Under the pieces are notes generated by a model. The model made no database searches, was not told where the DNA came from, and saw only the letters and a list, made by a program, of their open reading frames with translations. From the NCBI GenBank assembly GCA_014871385.1, contig CM026426.1, positions 90,378,893 through 90,442,892 of the forward strand: a DNA stretch of 64,000 bases. The letters are read 5' to 3'. This DNA comes from Ceratodon purpureus. Lineage: Eukaryota > Streptophyta > Bryopsida > Pseudoditrichales > Ditrichaceae. Both the position numbers and the translations under genes were made by a program. Shown one piece after another: positions 46,374-59,163 of this stretch. Positions within the stretch are counted from its first letter, which is position 1, and each line of letters opens with the position of its first letter.

Positions 46374-47512
46374 ATTCAACCCAGGCGGTGTTTCCGGAGA
46401 TCGATTCCATTCTACACGAAGACGTCGTGTCCCCAGGTGCGGCACCATTGCTTGCATTAAGTGAGTTTAATAACAGTGCCCATGCATGTCAAGACATGGT
46501 AGTTGAGAATGTCACATTCTCACAAGACCCTAGCTTTCATCAGTGGGTAAGAGATCCTGTGCAGAAACATGTTCAAACTCCCTATAAAGGGGTGTCCATT
46601 GTTGCGGGGCAAGACAGTGGGCATGTAGGATTTGCTGCTGAAGCTACAACTTGCAGGAACCTTGCCCAGAGCTTCGAAGAGCAAGAAGACCTTGAAGCGG
46701 TGTCTCAGCTGGTGAACCTGTCCCAGGCCGCTGAGTGTGACACTGCAGTGGGCCTGCAGAAGAAACCAGCCACCCGGTCTAGACATTTGGCGAAGGATGC
46801 AGATACGAAAAGGGGGGTTGAATCATGGCCAGATTTGTGTCTCATTCACGTTGGGGAGATTGGGGTGATGACTTTGGTGCAGTCTTACGCGTATCTTGGT
46901 ATTGAGGACTTGCTCCGGAAATTACCCGGTAGGGAAGGGAAGAAGGACCCCGCAGATGAAGTGGTTTTTTACAACGAGCACCAGAAGGAGATAGAAGTGA
47001 AATTTTGCAACATTCGCGACTTGAAGCGTGTTAGCACTCGTCTTGGCAACGACGTTGTTGATTTTGTAATGTCACGGATGTATTATCAGTACTCGGCTCG
47101 GACTAGGCATGAAATACAATTTTTAACCTCTCGGATATCTAGCTGCTTTATGACTGTGGCGAAAGGCAGAACGTCGTTGAAGAAATGGGCGTCCATTTTC
47201 CTTCAACCTCCATCACCTGTGCGAATACATCAAGTGAAAGAGTTACTGCTTCCTTGGGTCACGACCAATCACTGGTCTCTTCTAGTGTTTCAGTACAATA
47301 GAGTTCTTCACTTTGACTCATTTCCGGATAGTGAGTTGCATGATCCAGGTGGAAGTCATGTTGTTTTTGTAAATGCAATCAATCACTCATGGCAGACTAT
47401 TAGGGGGGTGGAGCTGTACGACGTTCTCGTTGTATCACAAACAATTTTCCATCAGAAAGGGAATTACGAATGTGGTCATCATACTCTACGCAATGCAATA
47501 CTCTATCTGAAG
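46370..47512 (+). CDS. Ulp1-type (C48 family) cysteine protease domain
   Basis: The frame is open for 381 codons up to the donor CTGAAG|GTACTT. The C-terminal 130 residues carry the Ulp1/SENP catalytic set: His301 in TTNHWSLLVF, Asp316 in LHFDSFPD, Gln362 in FHQKGNYECG and Cys368 in ECGHHTLRNA (numbers from position 46370). Ulp1 proteases cut SUMO-like tags from proteins. Many plant copies are carried by Mutator-like (Kaonashi-type) or CACTA elements, and this one fits that class by its worn context. The first 240 residues are a linker with no known domain. The nearby TAG at 47662 in the next exon shortens the tail. Confidence 0.75.
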
Positions 47513-47628
47513 GTACTTGACAATATTTCCTTTCCACATTTATGTAATACTATATAGGACTTATTTGAATATTGAGGTGCAAACGTTTTCCTATGCAAGA
47601 TCTCAGTCACTGTTGACCTTGTTTTCAG

Positions 47629-47853
47629 TTTCGAGGGCAGCTGTGCACGTACAGGGAGGACTAGTTGGCCTCCGCACTTGTGGCGCCATCCAAATCTAAA
47701 GATACAAGTCTGGAGATTCTAACGCTCTTGGCTAGAGAGCTTGACTTGGACAGGCGAGACACAAGATATAAAGCACCCTTTTGTACAGTCGCGAGTCTCT
47801 CACACACGGAAGTAGAGGCAGACAAGAATGCGGTGCTCTTAGATTCCTGGGGT
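47629..47853 (+). pseudogene. Last exon of the Ulp1-containing gene
   Basis: After GTTTTCAG the phase-matched exon reads FRGQLCTYRED, then a TAG (47662-47664), and continues LASALVAPSKSKDTSLEILT and LLARELDLDRRDTRYKAPFC to a TAG at 47851-47853. Plant Ulp1-type genes usually have a short helical tail here. The stop could be a CAG to TAG change. Confidence 0.5.
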
Positions 47854-49703
<1,850 letters not shown>

Positions 49704-50474
49704 ATATATATTAATACATCTAAGTATATAAAATAGGTATATTTTAATTTAGACATATTTACATATGTATATATGCACATAACCTTTAAAAAATTTAAGG
49801 GTTTAAAATAATTCGTAAATCTTGAAAATATACGGACATGTTGCCCTATATAGATTTATATTGCAACAAGTTTTTAAGTGTACATTCCTTTGTTTCTTTA
49901 TAGATTGTTGTTGTATAGAAGATACCAAAAGAATTGAGTAATTAGTTAATGTGTGATTCAATATTTTGTCTCGTACCTAATCTTTACAATATGCTTATAT
50001 ATATGTAGGTCAATGTTTTTTACATTGTCTTTATTTTAGAGAAATTTTTACTTAAAACTATTAATGCATGTGCCTTTGTTATAATTTAATTCTTATATTT
50101 TTTAAATACCCTTGTAATAATTATTCATTCTATATTTTACAAAATGGGCAATTATAAATTTGATGCTCGTAAGTACATACATTAGTTCCTTCATAGTAAA
50201 AACTTATAACAATTAAGTCTATTATCGTTTATGATGAAAACAATTTCAAACGTGAAGATGTTCTCACATGAAGAGAACGTGTACCGTTCTGAGCACTTTG
50301 TTCCCGAATGTCTGTATATAAGAGAGAACTACTTTGCGTTAGACCCTCTCTTGCAGACTCTCTTTCGGACTTTCATTTCTTACTTTGTGATCCAACTGCG
50401 GGTTGTTATCCTTTCTCAGATAGAAATTTAAGTATGGAAGGGCTAGAATCAAAGGTATTAGAGTCCTAGCAACA
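49704..50474. other. AT-rich non-coding DNA
   Basis: No gene recognised; a 66-codon frame at 50231-50428 has no known content. Confidence 0.4.
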
Positions 50475-50821
50475 ATGGCCGACTTTGTTGAGGTAGCTGT
50501 CCCAAGAATGCGTCTGTCCACTCCGTCTCCCAGTGTCACGGTTGTGCCTGTGCATAACATCCGAGGATACCTTCCGGCCTTGACGTTTGGATTTGCCAAG
50601 TTTAAGCGGAAAGGACACTCCCGTTGGGGCTTAATTCTAAGGCTCCGGATAGAAAGAAGGTCGTACTCTTCCCCGGAAGTGAACATTTAAAGGGAGTACG
50701 TCGTCCCACTTCTTACATGTCACTATTGCAAGGGCAGTCTAAGTGGAAGAAAATGGCATGTGACACGATGACAATCGAATGTGGTTGCAGTTCTATAGTA
50801 TCGTATACTCACAGTACTTGA
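50475..50821 (+). pseudogene. Unrecognised small gene remnant
   Basis: ATG at 50475 in the context AACAATGGC opens MADFVEVAVPRMRLSTPSPS and on to FGFAKFKRKGHSRWGL. Near 50630 a second frame continues NSKAPDRKKVVLFPGSEHL and MSLLQGQSKWKKMACDTMTI to 50821. The composition is plausible for a protein and a single frameshift would join them. No family was recognised. A GTGTCAC word lies in the coding text at 50533 and GTGACAC at 50760. Confidence 0.3.
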
Positions 50822-52231
50822 TAAGCTCGAATATTATGCAAATAGTTATGCGTTTTCTTAAAGACATTCATTTACGTTCTCCAGAGAATAAATCTTCCGA
50901 TGACAAGAGTAGTAATAAAATACCAACCTTGTTATGATCGTGCCTCTTGTCACGCACTTATATATCGCGACGTCATATGAAGTTACCTATGCTTCTAATA
51001 ATGTGACACTAGCCGTGACGTGTTACACTGTGACATTGTGACTTTGCCTAGATAATATGCTCAATTGAATAGTACCTTCCCTGTCCATATTGTAATAGGA
51101 CGATTCAGATTACATTGTTCTTTCTTCCAACCATCACTTGTACTGCATTACAGAAATTATCGTTCTCCATATTAAATTATATAATTTCATTCTGATTTTG
51201 CACTTTCATAAGTACCGAGTTTACCAACATGTACGCTAGATCTACCGACATCTATGAGGTTTCCGGTTCAAAGTATAAAATAGCACGCATATGGTTTATA
51301 TGACACAGTGTCACAAGGTCATTGTGACATTGCTATTCTGTCTTGCATAGCGACATTGCGTTTAAAAACCCATTACACGACAAGGGTCATTAATGCAAGC
51401 ATTTTCAACCGGCTTGGAAATCCATATAGTAGTAAAGCATAGGAAAGAGGATTTCATTGGTAGACAAACTGAGTACACATCCTATAACAAAGCACTGTTA
51501 CAGAAACAGCAAGTACAAAGGAAAGATATTAAGAAGGAAACCTATAAACCTACAAAGTCAATATGGGCACTTCCGAGCCGCAGATTATATCTAACAATAG
51601 ATTATGACGACAAACATACAAATTCTGTAATAGCCTAGGTTGCACTGAAGTTACTCAAATTCTGGAATTCCACGTCTGCCATCCCTCCGTAATACTGTTC
51701 TAACACCTATGTTGTGTTGACATCTCTCACAGCAGATCAATCGCTAGACAGTTCCTCGTCCTTCGGCGGAGAAGCGTCCGAGACCCCAGCTTCACCGAAT
51801 GTCTTCCTTCGCATAATACGGGAACACGTTGGTCTCCTTCGCCGCCTTCCCATAGCGCAGCAATGTAGGCTTCCACGAGGAGTCCTGCAAAATTCTAAAG
51901 TTCACGTCTATACCGTGCGTCGCGTGTAGAAGACGTAGAGTAGGGTTGCCATTCCTAACCATACCACCCACTCAGGTAGTTCCAAGCACAAGATGAAACC
52001 CGCCCTAAACATTGCGAAGACAACCTCAAGATCACGAAAAGTAACAAAAACTTGTGAACTGTGAAAGACCCAGCGAGCTATATACAACGGTACACAGAAT
52101 ATGGAACCCTTGGGGAGGTCGACTTTAATGACGATGTCATACTGACTTGTCGAAGAAGATTCACGTATAGAAACACTGTTCCAAAACGCTGTCAAAATAT
52201 TAAAGACGACGTGACACTGGATTAAACGACC
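50822..52231. other. No gene recognised; GTGACAC-containing spacer
   Basis: Contains GTGACAC/GTGTCAC at 51003, 51308 and 52211 with near matches (GTGACGTG, GTTACACTGTGACATTGTGA around 51015-51040). A plus-strand frame at 51714-51926 and a minus-strand frame at 51908-52195 are not recognised; the latter is hydrophobic and may be extra 3' sequence of the SWIM gene. Confidence 0.35.
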
Positions 52232-52984
52232 TCAGTCATACTGGACTTCCTTTGATCCAGTCAGTATGAGGAAGTCCTTGTTCCGACGTAGCTTGAATCC
52301 CTGACCATCGTCTACAACCTGTAACACTGGTGACTCAGCAAGCGGATGGAGAGAACCATATTTAATCTCGGCCTTTAACTTCCGAAGACGATCCAATGTT
52401 CGGTTCATCTCAGCTATTAGGTGCTCCATCATTACGGGATCAACGTCTACTTCCTCGTGTAATTCAATCACTTGAAGTCGCAAGGTTTCAGCGGGGTCCT
52501 CATCTTTCCTCCTTTGTGGGGTGGGTCTTGCTGCAAAGAAAGGTGTGTTTGACTCTGACATAGATGGCATTTGAACCTTCAGAGGCGTAAGTAGCTGATG
52601 CAGTCCTCCTATGACACTGCCGGCTAACCTCCCGCAGAACCTTGCAATTGTCCATTCCGCAACATTCAGGTTCATCATCATAACCACTTTCACATGGTGT
52701 TTACACATGTTCCCACGCTGCGCCCATATGCAGTTACAGACTGCCCATTCTGAACCGAGATTATGGACAGTGTAACGAAGATGTCGATGCTCAGTTGATG
52801 TCACAAGCGCAGTGTCACCATCATTTTCTGGCAGTGTCACATCTTCGTCCGGAATTTTCCTGGCTTGCAGGATGGATGAGACGGGTGGAAGTACACTAGA
52901 GGTAGTGCAGTTTTGGCAAAACTCCACTGTACCATTGGGACCTTTTAGTACTAAAGTGTACAATAAGTACTCTAACTTACTCAA
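52232..52984 (-). CDS. SWIM zinc-finger protein, transposase-associated
   Basis: This is an open frame of 250 residues. The motif CNCIWAQRGNMCKHHVKVV (about residues 89-107) is a SWIM finger, C-x-C-x8-C-x-H. SWIM fingers close the transposases of Mutator-like elements and FAR1/FHY3 proteins. The 80 residues before it (FCQNCTTSSVLPPVSS...HRHLRYTVHNLGSEWAV) fit the usual strand before SWIM. After it comes a helical, acidic region (LQVIELHEEVDVDP, EMNRTLDRLRKLKAEIK). No DDE transposase core was found upstream on the minus strand (53000-53400). It could be a truncated MURA protein or a stand-alone SWIM protein of a Ulp1-carrying element. It faces the Ulp1 gene on the opposite strand about 4.4 kb away. 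Confidence 0.6.
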   Translation of the reverse strand: MSKLEYLLYTLVLKGPNGTVEFCQNCTTSSVLPPVSSILQARKIPDEDVTLPENDGDTALVTSTEHRHLRYTVHNLGSEWAVCNCIWAQRGNMCKHHVKVVMMMNLNVAEWTIARFCGRLAGSVIGGLHQLLTPLKVQMPSMSESNTPFFAARPTPQRRKDEDPAETLRLQVIELHEEVDVDPVMMEHLIAEMNRTLDRLRKLKAEIKYGSLHPLAESPVLQVVDDGQGFKLRRNKDFLILTGSKEVQYD

Positions 52985-53094
52985 TCTGAGCCGTTGAAAT
53001 TCCTTGAAAGAAGCGGGGTTAGGCGATTGGAATCAGCCCATCAGGATAGTCTATTAAGACAGTAGGGATTCGCTTTGATTTAGATCCATATGGG

Positions 53095-53349
53095 CCAGCA
53101 CATCTCGACATGACATGTGGCGAAATTCAAATACATGGAGTGGCGGGAGTTGATGTCCAGCCTCGGTGGCAGAATCTGCGATTCATTGAAGCACTTAGCA
53201 TCCTAGCCTTTCCAGATAGGGTTTCCAAGATTGGTGATTTGATTACAATCATCCTTCTAATGTGCAATCATCCTGCTCTTGAAAATTGTATATTTGTTAA
53301 AGGTCTCAAAGTTATGGACTTGTCTCCACTTCAGGTTTTTTTTAGATGA
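53095..53349 (+). CDS. Unrecognised open frame
   Basis: The frame gives MTCGEIQIHGVAGVDVQPRW, then LSILAFPDRVSKIGDLITII and HPALENCIFVKGLKVMDLSP. It has a regular, protein-like composition but I know no family. Upstream in the same frame the text stays open (DLDPYGPAHLD), so it may be an exon of a degraded gene. A run of T follows the end. Confidence 0.25.
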   Translation, partial: PAHLDMTCGEIQIHGVAGVDVQPRWQNLRFIEALSILAFPDRVSKIGDLITIILLMCNHPALENCIFVKGLKVMDLSPLQVFFR

Positions 53350-53704
53350 ACTTGGGATGAAGTCTAGTTCAGTCAAGTGATTGGTTGTTTGAAGCATTCC
53401 AAAATATCATGCAAGCTTTTGAAATTAAATTATACCATGGCCCTAATAAGATTTTCTTTTTAATACGTTGTTATAAAAAAATTTCCTTAAGGAAAACCAG
53501 AAGTATCGATTATTTATACACTTGTTTTTTTGGAATTGTATATGGTTCCTAATTTTGTATCTTGAAAATAAACCTTCGTACTTTGAATTGAGAGTTCTTC
53601 CTAGAATTCATCATTTTATAAAAGAGAACATGAGAAGTTGAGCTATTAGCATGGTGGGAAAAGGAGAATGCAAGAAAATACTCTATATAGCATGTTTATT
53701 TTTT

Positions 53705-53737
<33 letters not shown>

Positions 53738-55440
53738 TATATAGCCTTTTGAAGTTGTTTTAATAATAATATAAAAATTAAAATTAAAATATGGACATCA
53801 TTTCATTCCCCCCCTCCTAAAATAACATTTTAAATATTGAGATTAAAGAAGGAAAAAATTGAAAAAAATAAAAAAAATAGAACAGGAAAATAAAAATAAT
53901 GAAAGGATAAATAAAATAGAAACAGATATGAAATACGGTAATAAAAGAAGGAAGAAAAATAAGTTAAATGAAAAAAAATACAAGAAAAAAATAACAATAA
54001 TAGAAGGACTAAAAAAAGAGACTAATATGAAATATGTTGATAAAAGAACAAAGGGGAAAAAATTTAAAAAGAGAAGAAAAAATAAAATAAAATAGAAGGG
54101 TGAGAAAAAGGTTGCGAATATGAAATACTCTATTATAAGAGGGAATGAAAACAAATAAAAGTAGGACACTGAAAGAGGTTGCGAATATGAAATACTCTAC
54201 TATAAGAGGGAATGAAAATAAATAAAAGTAGGACATGAAAAGATGTCTACGAAAGAAAGGAATGAAATATTAGAATAAAAGAAGGTGGAAAAAGAAAAAA
54301 AGGAAAAAAGAAAAAAAGGAGGACTTATGAAGAAAAAAGGAAAAGAAAAAAAATAAAGATGGTCAAAAAGAAAGAGAAAAAGAGTTTAATTAAATTATAA
54401 AAAATAAAAAAAAATAGTTGAAGGATGAAGGAACACTCTACTCAAGTGTGATGTAATAGAGCGATGAAAGTGAATTCATCAGATTTATGGGTGCCAATGG
54501 ATTTTTAAGATAGCAATTTGAAAATAGAATATTCTAAAATTAAGGTAGATTTGTTTATATGTAATTTTTTCTTAAAATAAGTCATGAGACATTAGAAATT
54601 AGTATGATGGAAAAAGTATAGCTGCAAAATCAACATATGAGATAGTTAATATATTCATTTAACATGTACATTTACTTTAAGATCTTTTATTGATAGAGAA
54701 ATAAATTTAAAAAGTAAATGAATGAACGTCATTTTGTGCGCCCCTTTTGAAGAGTTGATACGATATATTAAAAAAGAAGAAAGAAAACAATAATAGATGA
54801 AGATTATTAGAAAAAATAATAGATCAAGATTATTTCTTTCCTCCTTTAAATAAAATATGAAACATTAAAAGAAATAGAAGAAGTGAAAGAATTCAGAAGA
54901 ACACTTTTCCAAAGACGAAAGAACAAGATATTGTAGAGATTGCTTTATATATGTTGTTCATTTAAAAAAATTTATAAAAAAAAAAAAAAAAAAAAAAAAA
55001 GGATCTATTTTTAGTTTATTTGATGATAGGAAATTAAAAAAAAAACAATAAACAAAAATCGTTGTCTTCCCTACTTTAAATAAAATATAAAGTATAGTAC
55101 TTATTGTATGTTGGATAAAGACACCAACATATGTGTTTTTTTTTTTTTTTAAATTCTGGAAAAAATTAGAAAACAGAAATTAGAAATTAGGTATAAGGAA
55201 AATACAAGCAATTACTTTATACATATATTTCTTTTTTTTTGATTTTTTAATTTTTTAATTTCATATAGGTGTATTTTAAGTGTTTTTGATGATAAGGAAA
55301 CAAAAACAAATCAATAGTAAAGCATAGAACTTTCTTTCTCCCCTTAAATAAAATTAAAAAACCGAAATTGTAATGCATTGTAATAGAAATTGACTAGATC
55401 TATGTATGATAATTCAACCATAAAAGGGAGTATAGTACTC
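53350..55440. other. Low-complexity AT-rich and purine-rich tract
   Basis: Contains a poly-T run of about 28 at 53709-53736, an A/G-rich plus strand from about 53840 to 54420 (almost no C), poly-A runs at about 54977-55000, and T runs at 55136-55150. The open frames here are Lys/Asn/Ile or Phe/Leu low-complexity artefacts. No gene recognised. Confidence 0.6.
54110..54243. repeat. 67-bp tandem duplication
   Basis: GGTTGCGAATATGAAATACT ... AAAGTAGGACA occurs at 54110 and again at 54177, with a few substitutions. Confidence 0.8.
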
Positions 55441-55860
55441 AAGTGTCAATTAATGTTGAAGACGGCTTACACTGAAGGTGACGGCGGGAAGTAATGCTGA
55501 GGGTTTAGTGACCGGTGATCACCAGTTAGGAGTGACGCTAGTGTGTGCATGACCGGTGACCGCCGGTGACCGCTGTGAAGGAGTGACGGCGTGACTGGTG
55601 GTCGGGGGTGAGCTTCGTCTCGCACCTCTCTTGAGGGTCGAAGGCAGTGAGCTTTGTAGATAGCCTTAGCTGCGACTATGAGAGGAGATGCTGGAGCAAT
55701 GGTTTCGTAGACTTTAGGTGCGTCTGTTGTGGGTTTAGGGGGGCGATGGTGAGCTCGGATTGTGGGGTTTAGGGTGTAGATTTTTCTTTCGGTTCTTTTG
55801 GAGCGGTGAAGGTAGCATTGGTGGCTGTGTTTGGTGTTTCTATGGAGGGGTGAGGCGCAG
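55441..55860 (+). promoter_or_regulatory. Probable upstream region of the 55.9-kb gene
   Basis: GC content rises sharply here. The phrase GACCGGTGA(C/T)C.CC recurs at about 55511, 55551 and 55563, and GTTTAGGG boxes occur at 55732 and 55765. It also has short frames on both strands. The position suggests a promoter or leader, but no TATA box was identified. Confidence 0.3.
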
Positions 55861-55861
55861 C

Positions 55862-57764
55862 ATGGAGCGAAGTACTGGTGCACGCTCCGGGGACACATCT
55901 AGCGCCAGGAAGGGGAGAGTAGTTGGGGCGCGAGAGACGAGAAGTCGCGAAGCGGGGAGTGATGAGGAAGATGCTGGGGGGGAGGGTCCGCGGAAGAAGG
56001 CGCGGGCGTCGTCAGGCAAAGGAAGGCGGACTGGTGAAGAGCCATCGAGGAGGGAACTGCGGACAAAGGCGGCAGTAGGAGGAAATAGAGGTCGCAGTTG
56101 TGGCCGGGACGAGGTGGAGGGAGGAGTTGCAAAGGACGGGCCAAGAAGGACTTAAGGCGCAACGCGAGGAGCAGATACCCCCCGAGACGATTTGGAGGAA
56201 GAAACTGCTGCGGGTTCGAAGTCCACTGCGAAGAAGAAAGGGAAGGGGACTGTGAGGTCTGAGAAGGCCTTCACGTGTGTCTGAGAAGGCCTTCACGTCG
56301 ACGACGAGATTTTGAGGCTGAAGAAGCCTCCGCGGGAATTGAAGAAGGCGGATTTCCAGGCTGAGTATGGACTCTCCAACGAGGGGGAGAACCCCCACCA
56401 CTTCCGAAGAGGCACGGTCTCTTTCGACACTGTGCGCAAGTTGTTTGGTAAGCCCTACGGAGATGGTGGTCGGAGCGGGTTCTACTGGCAGGGTTGCGAA
56501 GTCCAGAATGTTGTGGACAGGGTGAAGTACCTACATCCCATTCTGTATTAACATGGGGAGGAGGAGAATCCGAACCTGATCACCGTGAGGTTTGCTGAAG
56601 GGATAGCATTAGAGTACGAAGAAGGTGGTGGACGAGTGAATTGGTGTGCGTTTGGGGAGGAGACAAACAAGAGACAGAGGAGCCGGTACACCATGGACAG
56701 GGAAAAGCTCGAGGAGCTAAGGAAGTTCATTGCGGAGTCCAAGTGCGTGGAGGGGAAGAGGAAGGTCGACGTCTGGGGTAAGGAGTGGCGTGGCATTAAG
56801 ATAGAACCAGGCTGGGAAGGAAAGGTCGAGCAAGGGGATGCTGTGAGGGTGGGGGGTCGTTGGCCACCGGGAGAGTCAAAGGGTGGACTTGAGTCCGCCA
56901 TGGCCTCGGGTGTGTGCCTGCAGGAGGATACGGGTTTGCGAGGATAGAGCAGTAGCAGGTTGGCGAAGGGGGAAGTAGAGGAGTGGGTGCGAGATGTGGA
57001 GGGTTTACAGCAAGCTGTCTACTTGGAGCAGAAGCACAAGCGGGAGCTGAAGAAGGAGGCAAGTCAACGGCTTGACGGCGCCATTTGGAAGAGCAAGCAA
57101 AGTGAATGGGGCATGGGCACATTGAGGAAACAAGAGGAGCAGAAGACGGCGCTGATTAGAGTGATGGAAGAGCAAGGGGCCGATGTGTACAAGGAGAAGA
57201 TCAAGATGGAGGGAATTCAGGAGCAGTTGGCAGAGGAGGAGGTCAAGGTCGCGGCCGCTAAGGGGGAGCTAGAGAGTGTGGAAGCTGAGATCCAGGCATT
57301 GACCCGAGAATTGGAGTCGAGCCAATTGCAACTTGATGCCCTTGCAGCCGAGAAGTTTCAGTTGAAGCAAGGGAGGAGTACTCTGAAATTTACTCCAAGT
57401 CCAATGGTGTATGCGCCTGCGGATTCGATTCTGCCCGGGTGTGATTTTGAAGATGAGACTAGGTTCATCAGGATTACCGCTTGCTGCTTGTCTTCCTTCC
57501 CATTCCGGCAGAATGACATAGTTGTATCCTCATGTAGACACTTGTATCATCCTTTCTGTGCTTCTGTAGTCTTTGTGCGTAGCTGCAAGTGCGTGGCCAT
57601 AGGGTGCGGGGAGATTTGTCACCCAGAATGGTACCGGAGTTTTGGTTGGGGAGAGCCACATGCGGATTTGGTGGAGACGGCTAGGATGCTTGGAGTAGCT
57701 GAAGAAAGGCGGAGATTGATGAAGGAAAGGACAGAGCAGGCTATGGCGAATGTGCCATCCGATG
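55862..57764 (+). pseudogene. Coiled-coil and RING-like protein, one frame cut by four stops
   Basis: From ATG 55862 (MERSTGARSGDTSSARKGR) to the donor GATG|GTAAGT at 57764 everything lies in one frame, with stops at 56153 (TAA), 56282 (TGA), 56549 (TAA) and 56945 (TAG). There are basic nuclear-type clusters (GPRKKARASSGKGRR), then a GENPHHFRRGTVSFDTVRKL/FYWQGCEVQNVVDRVKYLHP block, a helical region with long coiled coil (about 57000-57370, ELKKEASQRLDGAIW to LEEEVKVAAAKGELES-like), and a Cys/His cluster, SSCRHLYHPFCAS...CKCVAIGCGEICHPEW, resembling a RING-H2 core (C-x-H-x2-H-x2-C). The family is unknown to me. A 22-bp tandem duplication lies at 56257-56300. It splices in phase to 58664. Confidence 0.55.
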
Positions 57765-58663
57765 GTAAGTTAATTTACATTTAATTTTCAGCATTCTGGA
57801 TATGTGGTTTAGGGTGTTGAGTCATTGTTGTGCTCTGTAGGAATTTGAGTGCTTATGTACTTTGGAGTCCTAGAATGTAGTATGCGGTCGTTCCAGTTTA
57901 GGTGAGTTCTAGAAGTTTGTTAAAGGAATAGCCAGTATATTGTTGGATCGTAAGGTTGTACACTATGTCTTTAGTGTGGTTGCTAGCATTGTGATGATTG
58001 CGATCTTTGTGCCGGATTAGACTTGCACAGTGGATATGAAGTCCAATTTCACTAACAACACATGTTTGAAGATGTATCTTACTGTCGAAGTCTGAAGTCA
58101 ATATGTGTACAAGAAGTCCCGTCACTGAATTCTATACATTATTGTGTATTGCATGGTACTTGGTGATTTTTGTTAGTTGCTGGAGATGTCATATTTGTAT
58201 AGTAGTGTCAAAGTCTAAATCTAGTACGTGTACAAGTTGTTTGCTTCATTGAGGTCGGTACATTATTGTGTATTGCATGGTAATTGGTGATTTTTGTTAG
58301 TCGCTGAAAATGTCATATTTGTATATTAGGCCTAATCTTCAGGTACATGCGGCTACTTAGAGCAAGTATTTTATGTACTCCATGTGACATAGTGCTTGAA
58401 ATGTACTTACGGTTTAGGGTGCGCAGACAACATTGTACTTGACGGAGCTACTACAGGTATTTCTTGTCTTTATTTTATTTGGTACTAGAAGTCCTACATG
58501 GTAAACACAGAGTGAGTAGAGTACATTTAGGATTGCGAACTTGTACAAATGGTCCACCAGTTCAAACAGAATAGGTAGTGATAGTACTGGTTCATTTGTG
58601 CTAGTTGACTGCAACTACATTCGATACCATGTGTTTAGACTCTAACAGGATGTTTGGTGGCAG
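57765..58663 (+). other. Intron with internal 123-bp tandem duplication
   Basis: GTAAGT at 57765 and GGTGGCAG at 58656-58663 bound an intron that joins ...PSD to GSSLRFASPKK with correct phase. Inside, a segment beginning GTC(G/A)AAGTCT and containing TACATTATTGTGTATTGCAT and GGTGATTTTTGTTAGT is present at 58084-58206 and again at 58207-58329. No gene recognised. Confidence 0.6.
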
Positions 58664-59163
58664 GTTCTAGCCTGAGGTTTGCATCACCTAAGAAGGCCGT
58701 CAAGAATGCGGGGCCAAGAGTGGAAGGGGAGACAAGCCAGCTAGCATGGTCTCTAGGCGATCCAGAAGAGTTAGGTGAAGAGCCGCAAAGGATTGTCAGG
58801 GGCGAGAGCATTAAATCTAGAGTTCCTCGAATGCTGGAGAAGCCGTTGGAGAAGGTGGTGCTAGACTGTTTCTCGGATGGGACTCATGTAAAGGGAGCTG
58901 AACTAGAGCTCGATTAGGGAGACGATTCTTCTTATGACGAAGAGGACAACAACAAGATGGGCCCCTTACCTTCAAGCTCCGGCACTACCGTCTTAAGTGA
59001 ATCTTCGGAGAACAGTGATGGTGAGTCGGGGGAGGGTCAAGAGGATGTTGGAGACGGTGACATTTCAATAGAGCATCTCCCTTCAGATGGACATCTCCTC
59101 AGCCGCCACCGCCACCGCTACCGTCACCGCCACCGCCAGGAGCTGGGAGCAATGAAGGAGTAA
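58664..59163 (+). pseudogene. Second exon: acidic continuation of the 55.9-kb gene
   Basis: Joined in phase to the previous exon (SDG-SSLRF). It reads SPKKAVKNAGPRVEGETSQ ... PLEKVVLDCFSDGTHVKGAE, then TAG (58915-58917), then in the same frame GDDSSYDEEDNNKMGPLPSS ... SSENSDGESGEGQEDVGDGD, an acidic Ser-rich stretch. The frame then shifts into a proline-rich segment (about 59093-59145, PQPPPPPLPSPPPPP in the third frame). Confidence 0.5.

Noticed and set aside
53843..54236. Phe/Leu-rich minus and Lys-rich plus frames
   Set aside because: They arise from low-complexity purine-rich DNA with almost no C; no domain, start context or splice pattern supports them.
55862..58917. RNA editing of U to C as an explanation for in-frame stops
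   Set aside because: That editing is known for organelle transcripts of some hornworts, lycophytes and ferns, whereas this DNA is nuclear transposon-like with introns; pseudogenisation is simpler.
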